From Bryum argenteum (taxonomy: Eukaryota; Streptophyta; Bryopsida; Bryales; Bryaceae): a DNA stretch of 64,000 nucleotides. The stretch lies in the NCBI GenBank assembly GCA_037043015.1, contig CM073325.1:7667001-7731000 (forward strand). The letters run 5' to 3'. The number at the start of each line of letters is the position of its first letter. Within the stretch, counting starts at the first letter, position 1. Made by a program: the position numbers and the translations under genes. Below the pieces are notes generated by a model. That model was given only the letters and a program-made list of their open reading frames with translations. It made no database searches and was not told the origin of the DNA. Shown in pieces: positions 8,859 through 20,380 of this stretch.

Positions 8859-11361
8859 TATTTTACAACAATTTCTTGTAAGTGAGGAAACAATTGTTGA
8901 ACATTCCTAGTTCCATCAATTCTCAAAGTAAAACCACACCTAATCATGGACTTTCTGACAAAGGATATGTTATCAATGTCGACTTCCCTATTAACATCTT
9001 CAATTGCATCTGCTGCTAATTGAAGAAAAAAACTCTTTTCAGGGTTTTCAACTTTCCGAACCACATTCCATCTGCTCTGTGGACATTTTGTCAAGCATCA
9101 AGTTTAATAATTTCTGTTTTTTTGGCTTCCCATCTGCTAGTTCAAGCATCCTTTATCTTACAAATGACAAATGTGTCAATAGGTTGACGCAAATCTATGC
9201 AACATGGGGCAAAAATTTGAGGATTGTATTTTTCTCTCTCAAAGTAGCTTCTAGCCTAGGAGTGCTATCACAGCCAAAACATTTATTTAACCACACCAAT
9301 TTAGTACGTTGATGTAGCTCTCGCTGATAAGCACAGGTTCCAGAAAGTATTCTCGAAATAAAGTAGTGTCTATCCAACCTTTGGGACTTGTTTGATAACA
9401 AATACCAGAAATGTTATCATTGACACCTCTAATTGGATAAGTGCGATTAGAGTTTGTAAAAATGAGCATAGGCGCTTCGATCATTGAGCGCCAATCTCCA
9501 CAGATTCGCAAAACCAAAGTCCTGAATTCCCTATCAGTCACAATATCAACATATTTAACTGTAGAAGCGCCCCTAAATCCGAATGATCTATCATTGTCCA
9601 TGTTGATGACAAAGTGTGTCTCATCAACGTTTTCCATTAAGTTCTAATCAAACTCTCCAGTTTGGAAATCTCTATAGAGCAACCCTAGATGGTATGCAAC
9701 CATCTTCTAAATTTGGATCTCTTTAGCATTGCTAAGCATCAATCGGGCCCGTTGTGATAAAATGACTACATTATGGATATCTATAAATTGTTGGATCCAT
9801 GAGTTAATAATCTTTTCAATTAAAAGTTTATCATCTTTGAGGTCTCTAGATTCAGCATGGTAGATAGAATATGGGGATATCAGATTTGACATTACCAACT
9901 CTTCTAAGAGTTCGGAAGAAAACTTTATCCCAGATTTGCGATACATGTCAAATGACTTCAACAATTGTGGATACAACCATTGTACCCATTCATGGGCCTC
10001 GTCCAAAGGTTGCCTTCACCAACATTCGACACCGCCTAACTAAGTTGTTGCGGGTGCATGTCATTGGTGGAGCCACAATGTTGTCATTCTCAGCAAAATA
10101 GCGGTCACAGGAGGCCTACCAACGGTTTCCTTGTATAATATTTGTTGCTCTTTTGTCATCGAAATGTGTTGGAAAAGCTTGGATAGTCCTAGCACACAAC
10201 CCACAACACCATGTAAAGCGGAATGTTCAAGCATCCACGCAATTATCGTTTTCCGTGTGGCGATACGTGTCACTTGTTGAACATATCGTAAAATTCCAGG
10301 GCCACGCTCTATTATGAAAAACCTACAAAATAGAGTAAAGTAAGAGATAAAAAATACAATCCAATATACAAGATTCTTTTGACAAGTAATCGAAGTGAGT
10401 CTAACCTCAAAGTTTATTGATGACCTAATGTGGATAATAAGCTTTTTCTATTATATTGGATTCTAATTCAAGCCTAAGTTGTTATGTTAGAAAATGTTTT
10501 ATAATTTGTCTACATTTTATTTTTAGTAAGGTAATTTCAGCATACTCCATTCAAGTGTTTTTTGTAAAAATCATATCATGGTACACTTGTAGATTTTTAT
10601 AACACTATCAATTCAAGTCAGCTCAATATAATCAAATTTAAACCAAATGTGTTGTTTTGTCAATAACGGTGTTTTTTTTCTTACAAATAAGCCTCCCTTT
10701 CCCTTTTTATCCCTCAGGAACTATGACAATTTTGAACTTCAATATTTTCTAGAGGACTTTTTCTATTATACCGCATTCAGAGAATAAATTTTTAAAAAAA
10801 AATGATGTAGAGCAATGGGAAGCCGCACACTGTGACCACCAAAATCTATTGATAGAATTTATAGAAACAAGTATGAAGTCTATCCTTTCTGCTTTGGCTT
10901 AGGCAATGAGGACATGCTTTGAAACTGATTGAGATAAATCTTTAAATACTGATTAACATATTTTAACGAAACTCACCCACAATTATTGTAAAGAAGCTTA
11001 GACAATATAAAATTACTATTGTTATAAAAAATGGAACAATTAGATATGTATAATAGATTTAATTGAATAAGTCCTAGGTGGCCATGAACAGCAGTTGTGA
11101 TAAACAACATGTATGATGGAGAGCATGTATAATCGACATACTTTGATAATTGAATACACAACCAATATCGAGACCATTACACTGAGAAAGTAAAAGGTCA
11201 ACTGATCTCTTTTCAAACGAAAAAGTTTTATTGACATAGTACAGTTTGATAGAAGGAACAAAATTCATTTGAAAAAAAGAAAAAAGAAAAGAAAGAATAA
11301 AAATCAGCACTTAATGAAAGAAAAGAAAGAAAGAAACTCAATGTACCTATCAAAACTCCTA

Positions 11362-11467
11362 CTTTCTTGCAAAGTCCCTTCTTTCTTGCAAAGTCCCTCT
11401 TTTCTTCCAAAATCCTTCTTTTCTTGCAAAGTTCCTCCTTTTTAGCAAAGTCACACATTTCTTGCAA
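11362..11467. repeat. Subterminal ~20-22-bp repeat array of the pogo-like element
   Basis: Five to six imperfect copies of TTTCTTGCAAAGTCCCTTC lie about 350-450 bp inside the right terminus. Such arrays can be transposase binding sites, but that is inference. I see no matching array near the left end. Confidence 0.7.
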
Positions 11468-11812
11468 TAAAGGAGGTGTTTTGCAAAGCGAACTCTTAAT
11501 TACAAAGCACTCCAATTGCAATCTCTAAAATAAGTGAGCTCCAGTCAGAAGTAAGCTTAATGTGAGTTTTGAAAAAAAAAAAACTCTTTTAAGAGGAGGA
11601 TAATCAAAACCTCGAGGGAAGAGGATGAGACAAGGTCGCATGAAGAAGATGCCTTAATTATCCAAGTTGGAACTTTGGCGGCTAGAAAGGAGGGTGCAAT
11701 TAAAAAATCATGGCTCCACTACACTAATTGTCCACAAGTTGACAAATAGTTCTGGAGCATGATTGTGGTAACTATACTAATTGTCATTCAACACTAAATA
11801 TAATTTTTAGTG

Positions 11813-12970
11813 TAATTCTTTTCATTCATGTCTCTCACTTCATTCGGAACACTACTAAAAACCGGCACTAATTTTCACGCGAACTAGTTTGGAGCGGAAC
11901 GCTTTTTCAATCAAATGTTTTCGGATGCACACAAACATCCCATAATGCCCAAGGTGCAGGAATGAGGCTTCATCCCCACCTTCACCTCTTAGAGCCACCA
12001 TCACACCATGCGGAAGTGAAGAGGGAGACCACCCCTCCTCATAGTACATATGTATTCTTTAATAGCCTCCTCTCCTATTGTGTTAAGGAGTCTTCTATGA
12101 TATATTTTTCTTTGAAAGCCTATCCGTTTTTGTTTTAGTCCCAAAAATTGTTTGTAACTTTCTTAAGAGCTAACTTCTAGTTCAACTATCCAAACGAGAT
12201 GTGCAAGCACATTTTCGACATCCAATCTTAGAGTAAATATTGATAGAATACTTATTTTCCTCAATCAGAACATTCTTGAGAAAAGATATACCCCTGTGAA
12301 CATTCGGTGTCGCTGGAGGCAACATTCCCGAGTTCCAAAATCCCGACCACTTTGGGAAGCTACATCTCTAAAACCACTGATGTGCTCACCGTGTGCTTAA
12401 ACATTCTGAAAAACTCTCCATAGCTTTTGAAAAACATGCTACATTTCTTGAAGAAAGTCATTTAGATTCCCGAGAGGCCACAATTCCGAGTCTTAAGGTG
12501 TCATAAGAACACGCTTCAACTTTGGGCAGCCATATCTCACGACTCACAACTTCAGATTGCACGTTGTTTGGACCCTTCGGCGCGTGCTCAAACAAGGTTT
12601 CCAACCATGTAAGGAAAACCACCACATTCGTTTCAAGCACGACGCTATCGTCTCTTGTTTTCTCAAGACTTCTCTTGATCACCTCACTTTCTCTCTTATT
12701 AAGCCCGAAACGTCACTACCGAGGTCCTCTTGACTCACCACCGTTTTTGCACATCTTTTGAAAAGGAATGTGGCAACATACATCTACCAATCCATCTATA
12801 TCTAATAATTGTCAAAATTGCAACACTTAGGAAGTAAGAAAGAAAAAGTTCACAATGAAATGTCAATGAAATAACACTTGGCCAACATACTCCTCTCAAT
12901 TCATGTCCATCAGCTCTAATTTCTCTACTGTAAAAAATTGTTAATGTATAATGAGATTTCTTCCATGTAG
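11813..12970. other. Intergenic, no gene seen
   Basis: A possible CACTA left end (CACTACTAAAAACCGGCAC) occurs at about 11850 but I find no partner. No coding region is supported in the rest. Confidence 0.4.
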
Positions 12971-13290
12971 CACTAGTAGAAAATGACACAAAAATGACAC
13001 TAAAATGACGACTAAAATGACAACAATTTGTCAAAGAGTGCGTAGAAAGTGTCATTAATGACAAAGAGCTTTTGTCATTTCCATCAAGTCATTAATCATT
13101 ACAATATCAACATCTTTATCATTTGTATCAACCCATGATTCAATCATAGTAGCCCATGTGTAAGAGCTAGTCTGAACAAATTGTACATTTCCAATTCGTG
13201 TCACAAACGACGTCATTTCGTCCATCAAAGTGCAATCTTGTCACTTAAGATACTTCTCAAAAAATCAGAAATGGCCAAATTCTACTAGTG
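12971..13290. mobile_element. CACTA-type MITE, 320 bp, TAG target duplication
   Basis: Begins CACTAGTAGAAAATGACAC and ends with the complementary TTCTACTAGTG. TAG flanks both sides (12968-12970 and 13291-13293), the 3-bp duplication typical of CACTA elements. Subterminal AAAATGAC repeats run inward from the left (TGACACAAAAATGACAC...) and GTCATT repeats from the right. No coding capacity. Confidence 0.85.
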
Positions 13291-13546
13291 TAGTCGGCAC
13301 GATCTCAATTGTGTGTAAGAATACAACATCTTGTAATACATAGTGTCAAAAACATTATATTTACCATGCAATTTTCTCAATAATTCCGTCCTTGTTGTCT
13401 ACAAAGACATGGACTGGAGCGGCGACGTGCTTCACAAACATGTCATGGCGAATAAAGTACTCTCAATTTTTCTCAAAGTGAATTAGTGGCATGAGACTGA
13501 CTTGAGAAAAACCAATGTAATATGTAGAAGTCTTCGAATGATGTGC

Positions 13547-13660
13547 CACTCTTTGTCCCACTCCCACTCTCTGTCACCCTCTCACTCCCTGTCCTGCTCC
13601 CACTCCATGTCCCGCTCTCACTCCCTATCCCGATCGCACTCTCAATCCCGATCGCACTCT
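13547..13660. repeat. 18-bp minisatellite of CACTC/CCCGCTC units
   Basis: About six imperfect units of the type CACTCCCTGTCCCGCTCT. In one frame it reads SHSLSR repeats, but nothing else supports a gene. Confidence 0.8.
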
Positions 13661-13951
13661 GTAGTAGCTATTTATTATCATTTATAAAGTTATTTTAGAA
13701 ACTTTTTACTTTTTGGATAGATATAATAGTCTATATGTGAAAAAATATAAAAAAGTTACTCAAAATGTTATTAAAAATAGAAAAGTAGCAATAAAGGTAT
13801 TGACAGTAGAAAATTAGTGCAGTAAGAAATTAGTGTGACCAGAGCGGAGGGATGAGAAAATGGCTGGATGAAATTCCGAGGATGAAATTTCGAGAATGAA
13901 ATTTCGGCAGCTTACAAAATTCGCGCCGTTCGCGAGCGGACGCGCGCAGTG

Positions 13952-13957
13952 TATAAA
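13952..13957 (+). promoter_or_regulatory. Possible TATA box of an unassigned transcript
   Basis: TATAAA lies in a GC-rich patch (GCGCGCAGTGTATAAACTG). A plausible small intron with GTGAGT donor and TTGTTACAG acceptor follows at about 14674-14726. No conserved protein is seen in 13.9-15.3 kb, so this would be a non-coding or unrecognised transcript. Weak evidence. Confidence 0.2.
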
Positions 13958-15360
13958 CTGATTCGAATTTTTATAAAATTCACGACATTCTTTTCCTGTA
14001 ATGCGCGTTGTGTCGTCGTGATCTTGTGCTTGTTAATTGTATCGTTTCTGTGATTGTGTAATCATCGTATTTATGAGAGAAATTTCTGTTGTGTTTTGAA
14101 TTTTTGTGCGTCGCCGTGAGGGTGGCGTTCCTGGTAAGGAAGCGCGAAGAATTGTGGTGAGACTTGAAGCAATTAACGAAGATTGTAGAGTTTGGAGCAT
14201 CGATGCTGCTATGGCTGGATCGGAGGCAAGTTGTTATCAGGTTTGAGAATTGAACGTTCAATACATCTGTTAGAGTTGAGCCATCTGAGGAGTCGGATTC
14301 GACGGTGTTATGCTAATGGAAAAGCGGTGATTCAAGTGCAGGAACTGTAGGATAGGGATCAAGGCGAGAGAGATGCTCTGATGTATCCAACTGCATTCCA
14401 GTGTTCAGTACTGTGAAACGGTTTGACTCACACATTCCTAAACAAGGATCAGTAACCGAGTTGGAGAAGGTGTTGTTCAGTAGTTGCAGGGGTGCTTGTT
14501 GATCGAAGATGATTGAGCAGTACAGTAATCGGAAAAGTTTTTATGGAGAAACGGATCGAAGTTTGATTGTGGTAGTTTGAGGAAGTCGACAGCAACGACG
14601 TGAAAATTGAAATTCTCAATTTCGTCCACTCCTTGTTCCAGACAACTGCGAACGAATTGAAGCAGAACAGTACGGTGAGTGTTGGATTATTTCATATAAT
14701 TATTTGAAGTTGTAAATTTGTTACAGAAGACAGGAGCAGCTACCCACATCGAAAACAAGTGCTGCGCAGAATTGCAGATTGGAGCTATTAGCGAAAATAG
14801 AATTAGCATTCTATATTATAAAACAATTGATTTTAAGCTGTAGAGCTTCTGCATTGCATTCTAAATTGCATTGCATTCAGTTCATGGAGATTGAGTGAAA
14901 TTGTCGAAAATTGATTAAAACATGGGCAGAATTTCAGTCGCTTGAGTGCGCCAAAATTAGGGATTTGAATTGAGTTCTGCAGTTTGTCTGTCGAAAATTG
15001 CCCGGCTTTAGGGTCCCCTTCGGACGGTAATAGGGTACTCTTCACCACGGAAATAGGTCACAGACCACGGTTATAGGATCTGAAGTCTACGGCTATAGGG
15101 CAAAAAGCACGGTCTTAGGTGCTACATCGCGCGGAATAGGACTGTTGGATTAAATTCAAATTGAATTTTCTTAGAAATTTGACTCAACATAACTTTGAAT
15201 CTATACGGTGAAATATTTTGTAATTTGATACATAAACTAATTGGACAGCTTTGAACAAGATCGTACGGTTAGATTTTCTAAATTCAACTCTAAAATTGAA
15301 AGGACAATTTTCAAAATACGACAATTAGACAAGGTTGTTAGAAATTCATTTAAAGACTAA

Positions 15361-17455
15361 GGGGGGGGCCGCACAGGGCCATTCAGTTGAAAAATGGGCA
15401 CTTATTAGTTGAGATTTTTTTTCAACTCAAAAATGCACAAGAGGCTCATTTCAATTGTGAGAAAATTTTCAATCGTGTCCCACAGAGGAGAAAATTTCTC
15501 AACCTTGTCCCCCACACCTAATAATAACATAGTTGAGATTTAACACTATGAATCTCAACGAAACTCAATGGTGCCCCGACCCACCATTGAGTTTCATTTT
15601 TTAGAGGGCTTCCATGAATTGGATGTTAATTTGATCATCATCCATTTTTTTTTCCTTTCTTGTATTGCAATTACTAGAAATTGGTGCTTAATAAACTAGG
15701 GGCTTGAGGTACCAGTAGTACCAATACTCTCACCCCTGCTATTATTCTATCACCTCACCTCACCACTCGATCATATTATTAATAAAAATTAATAAATATT
15801 ATTACATTATTATATTATAAAATATTATTATACCATTAAATATTATTATATTATTAAATTATTAATATAAAAATATTCTATTACATATTATAAAATATGT
15901 ATTCATTATATTTGTATTAGTAAATTTTGTATTATTGATATATTAACAATACTAGTACAAGGAATTATGGTCATAAATGTGGTTTGAAATTTTTGAAACT
16001 AACTCATTTGTGATTGAAGTGTTATTAGTGAAAACAAAAGTAAGCTATTCAAATCTAAACTTTCCTTAAAAACCAAAACGGTCTTTTGTTGTTTGGGTAG
16101 CCTAGGTTTTAGGTTAAAATTCATATTTTTGACTAAGATTTTTGTTGAGTGCTCCCTATATTACAAGGTGTATGTGCAAAAAATTGCAAAGTCAAAATCC
16201 AATTTTAGAGTTTTTTAACGGTAATTTTTGAAAATGAACCTACGAAAATTTTAAGATAAAAAAATTCAACAACGAAGTCGTTGGAGATTATTATAAAATC
16301 ATACTTATGCAAAAATATTAGAAAAATCTATGGTAGATTTCACATAGTTGGAGTGTTCCACTGTTCACATATAAATGCAGATTCTACAAGTAGTATGATA
16401 ATGCAAGATTTAGGTAAAACTATCAATTTCTACCTGTATATATAATGTAGTCCATAATGGCTTCCCTATTGAATCGGGCACTGAACCTATGTTCTTCATT
16501 TGGGTCGTTCACTTCATCTCCAAAAAGAACTCCTTCAAAAAATCATTAGGAATTTGTAAATATTCCAAAATTTCTGATAATGTTTTATCTTTGCTTTGAA
16601 TCAAATAGTTATGCAGTATCGCACAACACTTAATAACATCCGGTACAAAACCCACCCTCAATTTTGTTTTGTTATCCATTTCCTTGAATCTTGCTTTGAA
16701 AATTCCAAATGTTTTTTTTGTACACTATGAATGAAGGGCCTTAACTTTGAAGAGCCATAACTCTGTCATTCAAATTTTGTTTTGAACCTTTTTGTACATT
16801 TTCAATTAAGGGCCTAAACTTTAAAAAATTCTTCAACGCTAAATAATTAATTTTTTGAGGGCTAAATAATTTATTTATTGAGGCCTAAGTGACAAGTTTT
16901 TTTAGGGCTAAATGACATATTTTTTGAGGAGTAAATAATAAGTTTTTTGAGGGCTAATTATTAAATTTTTTGAGGGTTAAATAATAATAATAATTAAATT
17001 TTTTTTATCTTAATACTCTAATTTGTGTTGAAATAGTCCAATATGTCTTGAAGTAATTTATATCAAAATAATGTAAATTGTGTCCAAACATTTGAACTTC
17101 TGTCAGTACTATGGAATAAGGCAAAGGAAAAAAATTGTGTCACAATTATCCAATTTATGTGAAATAATATTAAATACCTAATTTGTGTAAAAATAATTCA
17201 ATAAGTTGAATGGAAAGAAAGAGGATGTGTTGATGAATTATGAAGTCTCATCCATTGCTTTATTTTCAACCGGATTTCCTATGCGGCCTACAGTTGAAAA
17301 ACAATCCAAGTTCGGTTGAAAATCTTCAACTGGATTTTTTGAACTCAACTGCTAGTGCGGCCTACAGTTCAGTTGAAAACTTTCAACCAATAGTTGAAAA
17401 ACTCAACTAGCTAACTTCAACTCAACTCAACTGGACTCCCAGTGCGGCCCCCCCC
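15361..17455 (-). mobile_element. PIF/Harbinger DNA transposon, degenerate
   Basis: Both ends read GGGGGGGGCCGCAC inward, then continue with similar CAGTTGA-containing sequence, giving an imperfect ~30-bp terminal inverted repeat. TAA flanks both sides (15358-15360 and 17456-17458), the 3-bp duplication of this superfamily. It encloses a transposase remnant on the minus strand. The interior has AT-rich tracts and a degenerate repeat TTTTTTGAGGGCTAAATAA at 16846-16990. Size is 2095 bp, so the element is shortened. Confidence 0.85.
16509..16714 (-). pseudogene. PIF/Harbinger transposase, C-terminal fragment
   Basis: About 68 codons, ending in a stop at 16509-16511. It reads TFGIFKARFKEMDNK, then VGFVPDVIKCCAILHNYLI, then a short acidic tail. 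The pattern of FxxLKxRF followed by IxxCCxLHN is the conserved C-terminus of Harbinger transposases. The catalytic core upstream is not recognisable. Confidence 0.8.
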
Positions 17456-18960
17456 TAAGTGATTGGATTATTTAAAGAGTTGAAATATTAAGACCGTAAT
17501 TTGAAATTGAGTGAGACCTATTGACATAAATTTTAGGATAAGTTCTTGGGTTTGGATTTGACATTTTTTTATATATTCTTGTAGTTTTTAACTATTGTTG
17601 AGTGATTGAACATGAGGTTGAGCTGAGACTCCTGAAAGTGTGTTTGTGCAGGGCATATTTGCATACATACTACATGTGTACAAGACCTATTGACATGAGC
17701 GGACTGACGAGTTGCGCAGAGGTAGGCAGATTCTAAATCATTCCTTGCATCTGGATTTATTAACAAATTGATCTCTAGGCATTGTGTAAATAATATCGTA
17801 TGTAATACACTGGGACTGGACCTATTGACTAAATATTTATGTGTATTATTTCAAAATATTATATCGGCATTTTGCTTAGGTAATAGTCTGCATTTGGGTC
17901 TATTGACATAACCTGAACTATTGACCAGAACTATTGACTTCCCCTAGAATACTAGACATGACAAATACTACAGTGAGTCTAGATATAGTGCATTGGTAAT
18001 GACAGTAACCCAAATTAAGTGATCCCTGGGTTTAAGAGTGAATCGCCGCAAGACAAGCCCTCAGGTACGTTTATACATAGTTATACTTATACCGCGAATA
18101 CATGTGACCTTAGTCACAATACGACAGACTACTTTGTTTTTCCACCGTTGAACCACACTATACTGTAAGGAGTTTAGATTAGGGCAAAATCCCTATTACA
18201 CACTCCCTATCCCTCACTTTCACGTACTTGATTTTGTAGGTGGAGGAGACCCGCATACATGATATCATATGTCAAGGAAGTGCCGGAAATGTTCTAGAAT
18301 ATATATGAATTTTGTAAAATTGTCAATCACTAAGTATGAGTTATGTGAAGGTTGTAAGAGCAAAATAGTCCACCTATCATGCATTTCTTGTTTGCTTAAA
18401 GCTTTTTAACACATTATAATTTTCTTGTGAGAGAGCCGTAAGAAGTGTACAGAGTGCATTCTCAATTGGCAAGTTAGTTGATCTACTTCTATAATAAAAT
18501 ATTGTACGGCGATCCTTCTTACCTACCAGCGTACCAACCTACAAACTTGTGAACCTACGAACTTACCAACCTACCTACCTTATTTTATGTTTTCTTAATT
18601 ATGTACAACAAAATTTAAAAAACACATGCATATATAAAAAATTGTAAACATAAAATTGTTTGAGGAAATGGTCGATAAATGGTACTTTTTTAAATGTACT
18701 ATATAACGAGCTTCCCCGTCGGAATGACGGGGTCTTTACTATAAATTTGTTAATATGCTCATGAGAAAGGTATAGTTGAAGTAGGTGCTAATGCTTGCTG
18801 TTGAACAAGTTCTTTTCTATGGGCTGAATATGAAATGAGTGAGCATTGCAATTCATGTAAATGATGAGTGATTTTTCACTTTCAGCATCACTATGTCCCA
18901 AAATCCCAAAACAACCCTTAGAATCCGGGCCGCAAATCGCGGCTTAAGAACCGGAGAAGA
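17456..18960. other. Unassigned DNA with a recurring ACCTATTGACAT phrase
   Basis: ACCTATTGACAT or close variants occur near 17516, 17684, 17819, 17897, 17915 and 17930. At 18500-18590 there are ACCTACC/ACCAACCTAC repeats. No gene supported. Confidence 0.45.
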
Positions 18961-18965
18961 GGGGT

Positions 18966-19190
18966 ATGGGAGAGTCCAGCTGAAGGAGTCTTGGGGGCGG
19001 GGGATTTTAAGGGCAAGGGGTCTAGAGGCAGGGAGTCTTGAGGGCGGAGGATCTGGGGTACAAGGGTTTAGAGGCGGGGAGTCTTGGGGGCGGAGGATCT
19101 CGGGTGCAAGGGTTTAGAGGCGGGGAGTCTTGGGGGCAAAGGGTCTAAAGGTGGGGAGTTTTGGGGGCGGGGATCTTGGATTAGCAAATT
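18966..19190 (+). repeat. G-rich ~46-bp minisatellite
   Basis: About five imperfect units containing GAGGCGGGGAGTCTTGGGG and GGCGGAGGATC. The plus strand has many G runs of 3-5 spaced by 1-10 bases, so G-quadruplex formation is possible. An open frame across it is a by-product of composition. Confidence 0.85.
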
Positions 19191-19456
19191 TATCCCATAT
19201 CATTTGTAGCTCATTCATCTCCTGAGCAAGTACAAGAGGGCTCGGGATAGCGTCAAAGAATGATATTTTATAAAATGAAGTGTACTCATGGGGTCCATGT
19301 GGCACCCCCTTAAGGGGATCCATATGGCATGAGAGGACCTAGGTTAACCAACTAATGTCGTTGCATAGTGAAGGTCACTATGCAACAACCTCTCAACACT
19401 CATTCAAGCACTTTCACACGATTATAAGCAGGTTAGTTAACAATCACATGCGATGT

Positions 19457-19561
19457 TAGAAAGGCCCGGAGCTCACCGATGGTAGGGAAATTAGAAAGGC
19501 CCGGAGCTCACCGATGGTAGGGAAATTAGAAAGGCCCGGAGCTCACCGATGGTAGGGAAAT
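19457..19561. repeat. 35-bp tandem repeat, 3 perfect copies
   Basis: The unit starts TAGAAAGGCCCGGAGCTCAC and ends GGTAGGGAAAT. Three copies without mismatch start at 19457, 19492 and 19527. Confidence 0.97.
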
Positions 19562-19875
19562 CTGAGACATTGGGATTTGCAAGGAACTTCTATGGAAAAA
19601 TGACATGTGGTTTCATAAAATGCTTGGAAACGCTCTAGCCCTTCATAGGCTACCCTTTCCCAAATAGACCTCATGACCTATCTTCAATCCTCCAAGATTT
19701 TGATTGGCATGCATAGCAACATCAACCATTACAAATTAAGGGGAAATTTACCTACAAGGAATTTGAAGTAAACATGAAGCTACAAGGCTCCACTCACCCG
19801 CTTTTAATAAGTCGCAAGTCTAGACGGGTGAAAATGAGTAGCTTCTTTACGGATGAAGGTTAACCTCATGTAAGC

Positions 19876-20060
19876 GTTTGTAGGAGCTACGAAGGAGGAT
19901 GGTGTAAAGGAGCCCCTTAGGTTTTAATGTATTGGTTTAAATTGCCAAGGAGTATGTCCCGAGAGTAATTTGGAGCTGCGGACCCTATTTCTGAACTCAA
20001 AAACATTAAAAATGGCATCGGGGAGTCTCACTAGTAGCAACCAGAAATCATTGCCCAATA
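19876..20060. mobile_element. Diverged relative of MITE family A
   Basis: Blocks GGAGCCCCTTAGG, TTGCCAAGGAGTATG and AGAGTAATTTGGAGCTG follow the same order as the interiors of 1648-1909 and 42489-42760. Clear terminal repeats are not visible. A diverged direct repeat (AGTAGCTTCTTTACGG at 19838, GGTAGCTTCTTCGGCA at 20111) flanks the area. Bounds are approximate. Confidence 0.45.
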
Positions 20061-20380
20061 ACCTCCTACTCGCGCATTATTAGTAATAATGCTAGGAGAG
20101 TGAAGATAGGTAGCTTCTTCGGCAATGAAAAATGACTTGTGGTCTCTCGTCATGGCTCACCAATAGAAGAATGAGGAGGTAGAATTTAATTATGCTTTCC
20201 CTTTCTACTATAAGGAAAATACTTCATGATTCTCTAACTTTGAAAGTTACAATGTCACAAACGATAAGGAATTTGAATCTTAGATTTGGTACACCTCTAC
20301 GTGTATAATTTTGATACTAGATTCTATGATGACACTTTTGAGAATACATAATCATGTAAAACCCGTCAACTTGTATTAAC

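Larger units (their letters stand above)
7209..10273 (-). pseudogene. pogo-like transposase, broken and interrupted
   Basis: Minus-strand blocks of a DDE_1-type transposase are recognisable. In order they are an N-terminal block near 9707-10273, NVDETHFVINMDNDRSFGFRG near 9573-9634, MLIFTNSNRTYPIRG near 9430-9475, TPRLEATLREKNTILKFLP near 9200-9260, QPIDTFVICKIKDA near 9130-9190 and a C-terminal block 8866-9094. The first catalytic Asp is in VDETHF; the second is blurred (VWLNKC in place of an expected VDNC). Blocks sit in different frames and a TGA replaces the expected Trp after KIKDA, so it is inactive. The last ~17 codons (YEQHFRGLEVPPLPMAP, stop 7209-7211) are on the far side of the Tc1-like insertion. 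Confidence 0.75.
6847..11812 (-). mobile_element. pogo-like (DDE_1 group) DNA transposon, interrupted by a Tc1-like element
   Basis: Terminal inverted repeats of about 24 bp match perfectly: CACTAAAAATTATATTTAG at 6847 and its reverse complement ending at 11812, each flanked by TA. Every terminus is itself nearly palindromic (CACTAAA...TTTAGTG). The transposase lies on the minus strand. Total span is 4966 bp, or about 3.37 kb without the nested 1596-bp element and its duplicated TA. The right 1.5 kb (10.3-11.8 kb) is non-coding and holds a subterminal repeat array. TA target duplication fits the Tc1/mariner/pogo group. Confidence 0.82.
13291..15360. other. Unassigned DNA, possibly transcribed
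   Basis: After the CACTA MITE the sequence holds the minisatellite above and then GC-richer DNA (13.9-15.1 kb) without recognised coding exons. Short phrases recur at 15.0-15.13 kb (ACGGTTATAGG, ACGGCTATAGG, ACGGTCTTAGG). I cannot name a gene here. Confidence 0.4.

Noticed and set aside
13502-13687. Ser/His-repeat ORF
   Set aside because: Product of the CACTC minisatellite, with no domain, homologue or splice context.
18714-18732. CCCCGTC hairpin with 5-nt loop
   Set aside because: Seven-bp stem, no T tract or gene end nearby; likely chance.
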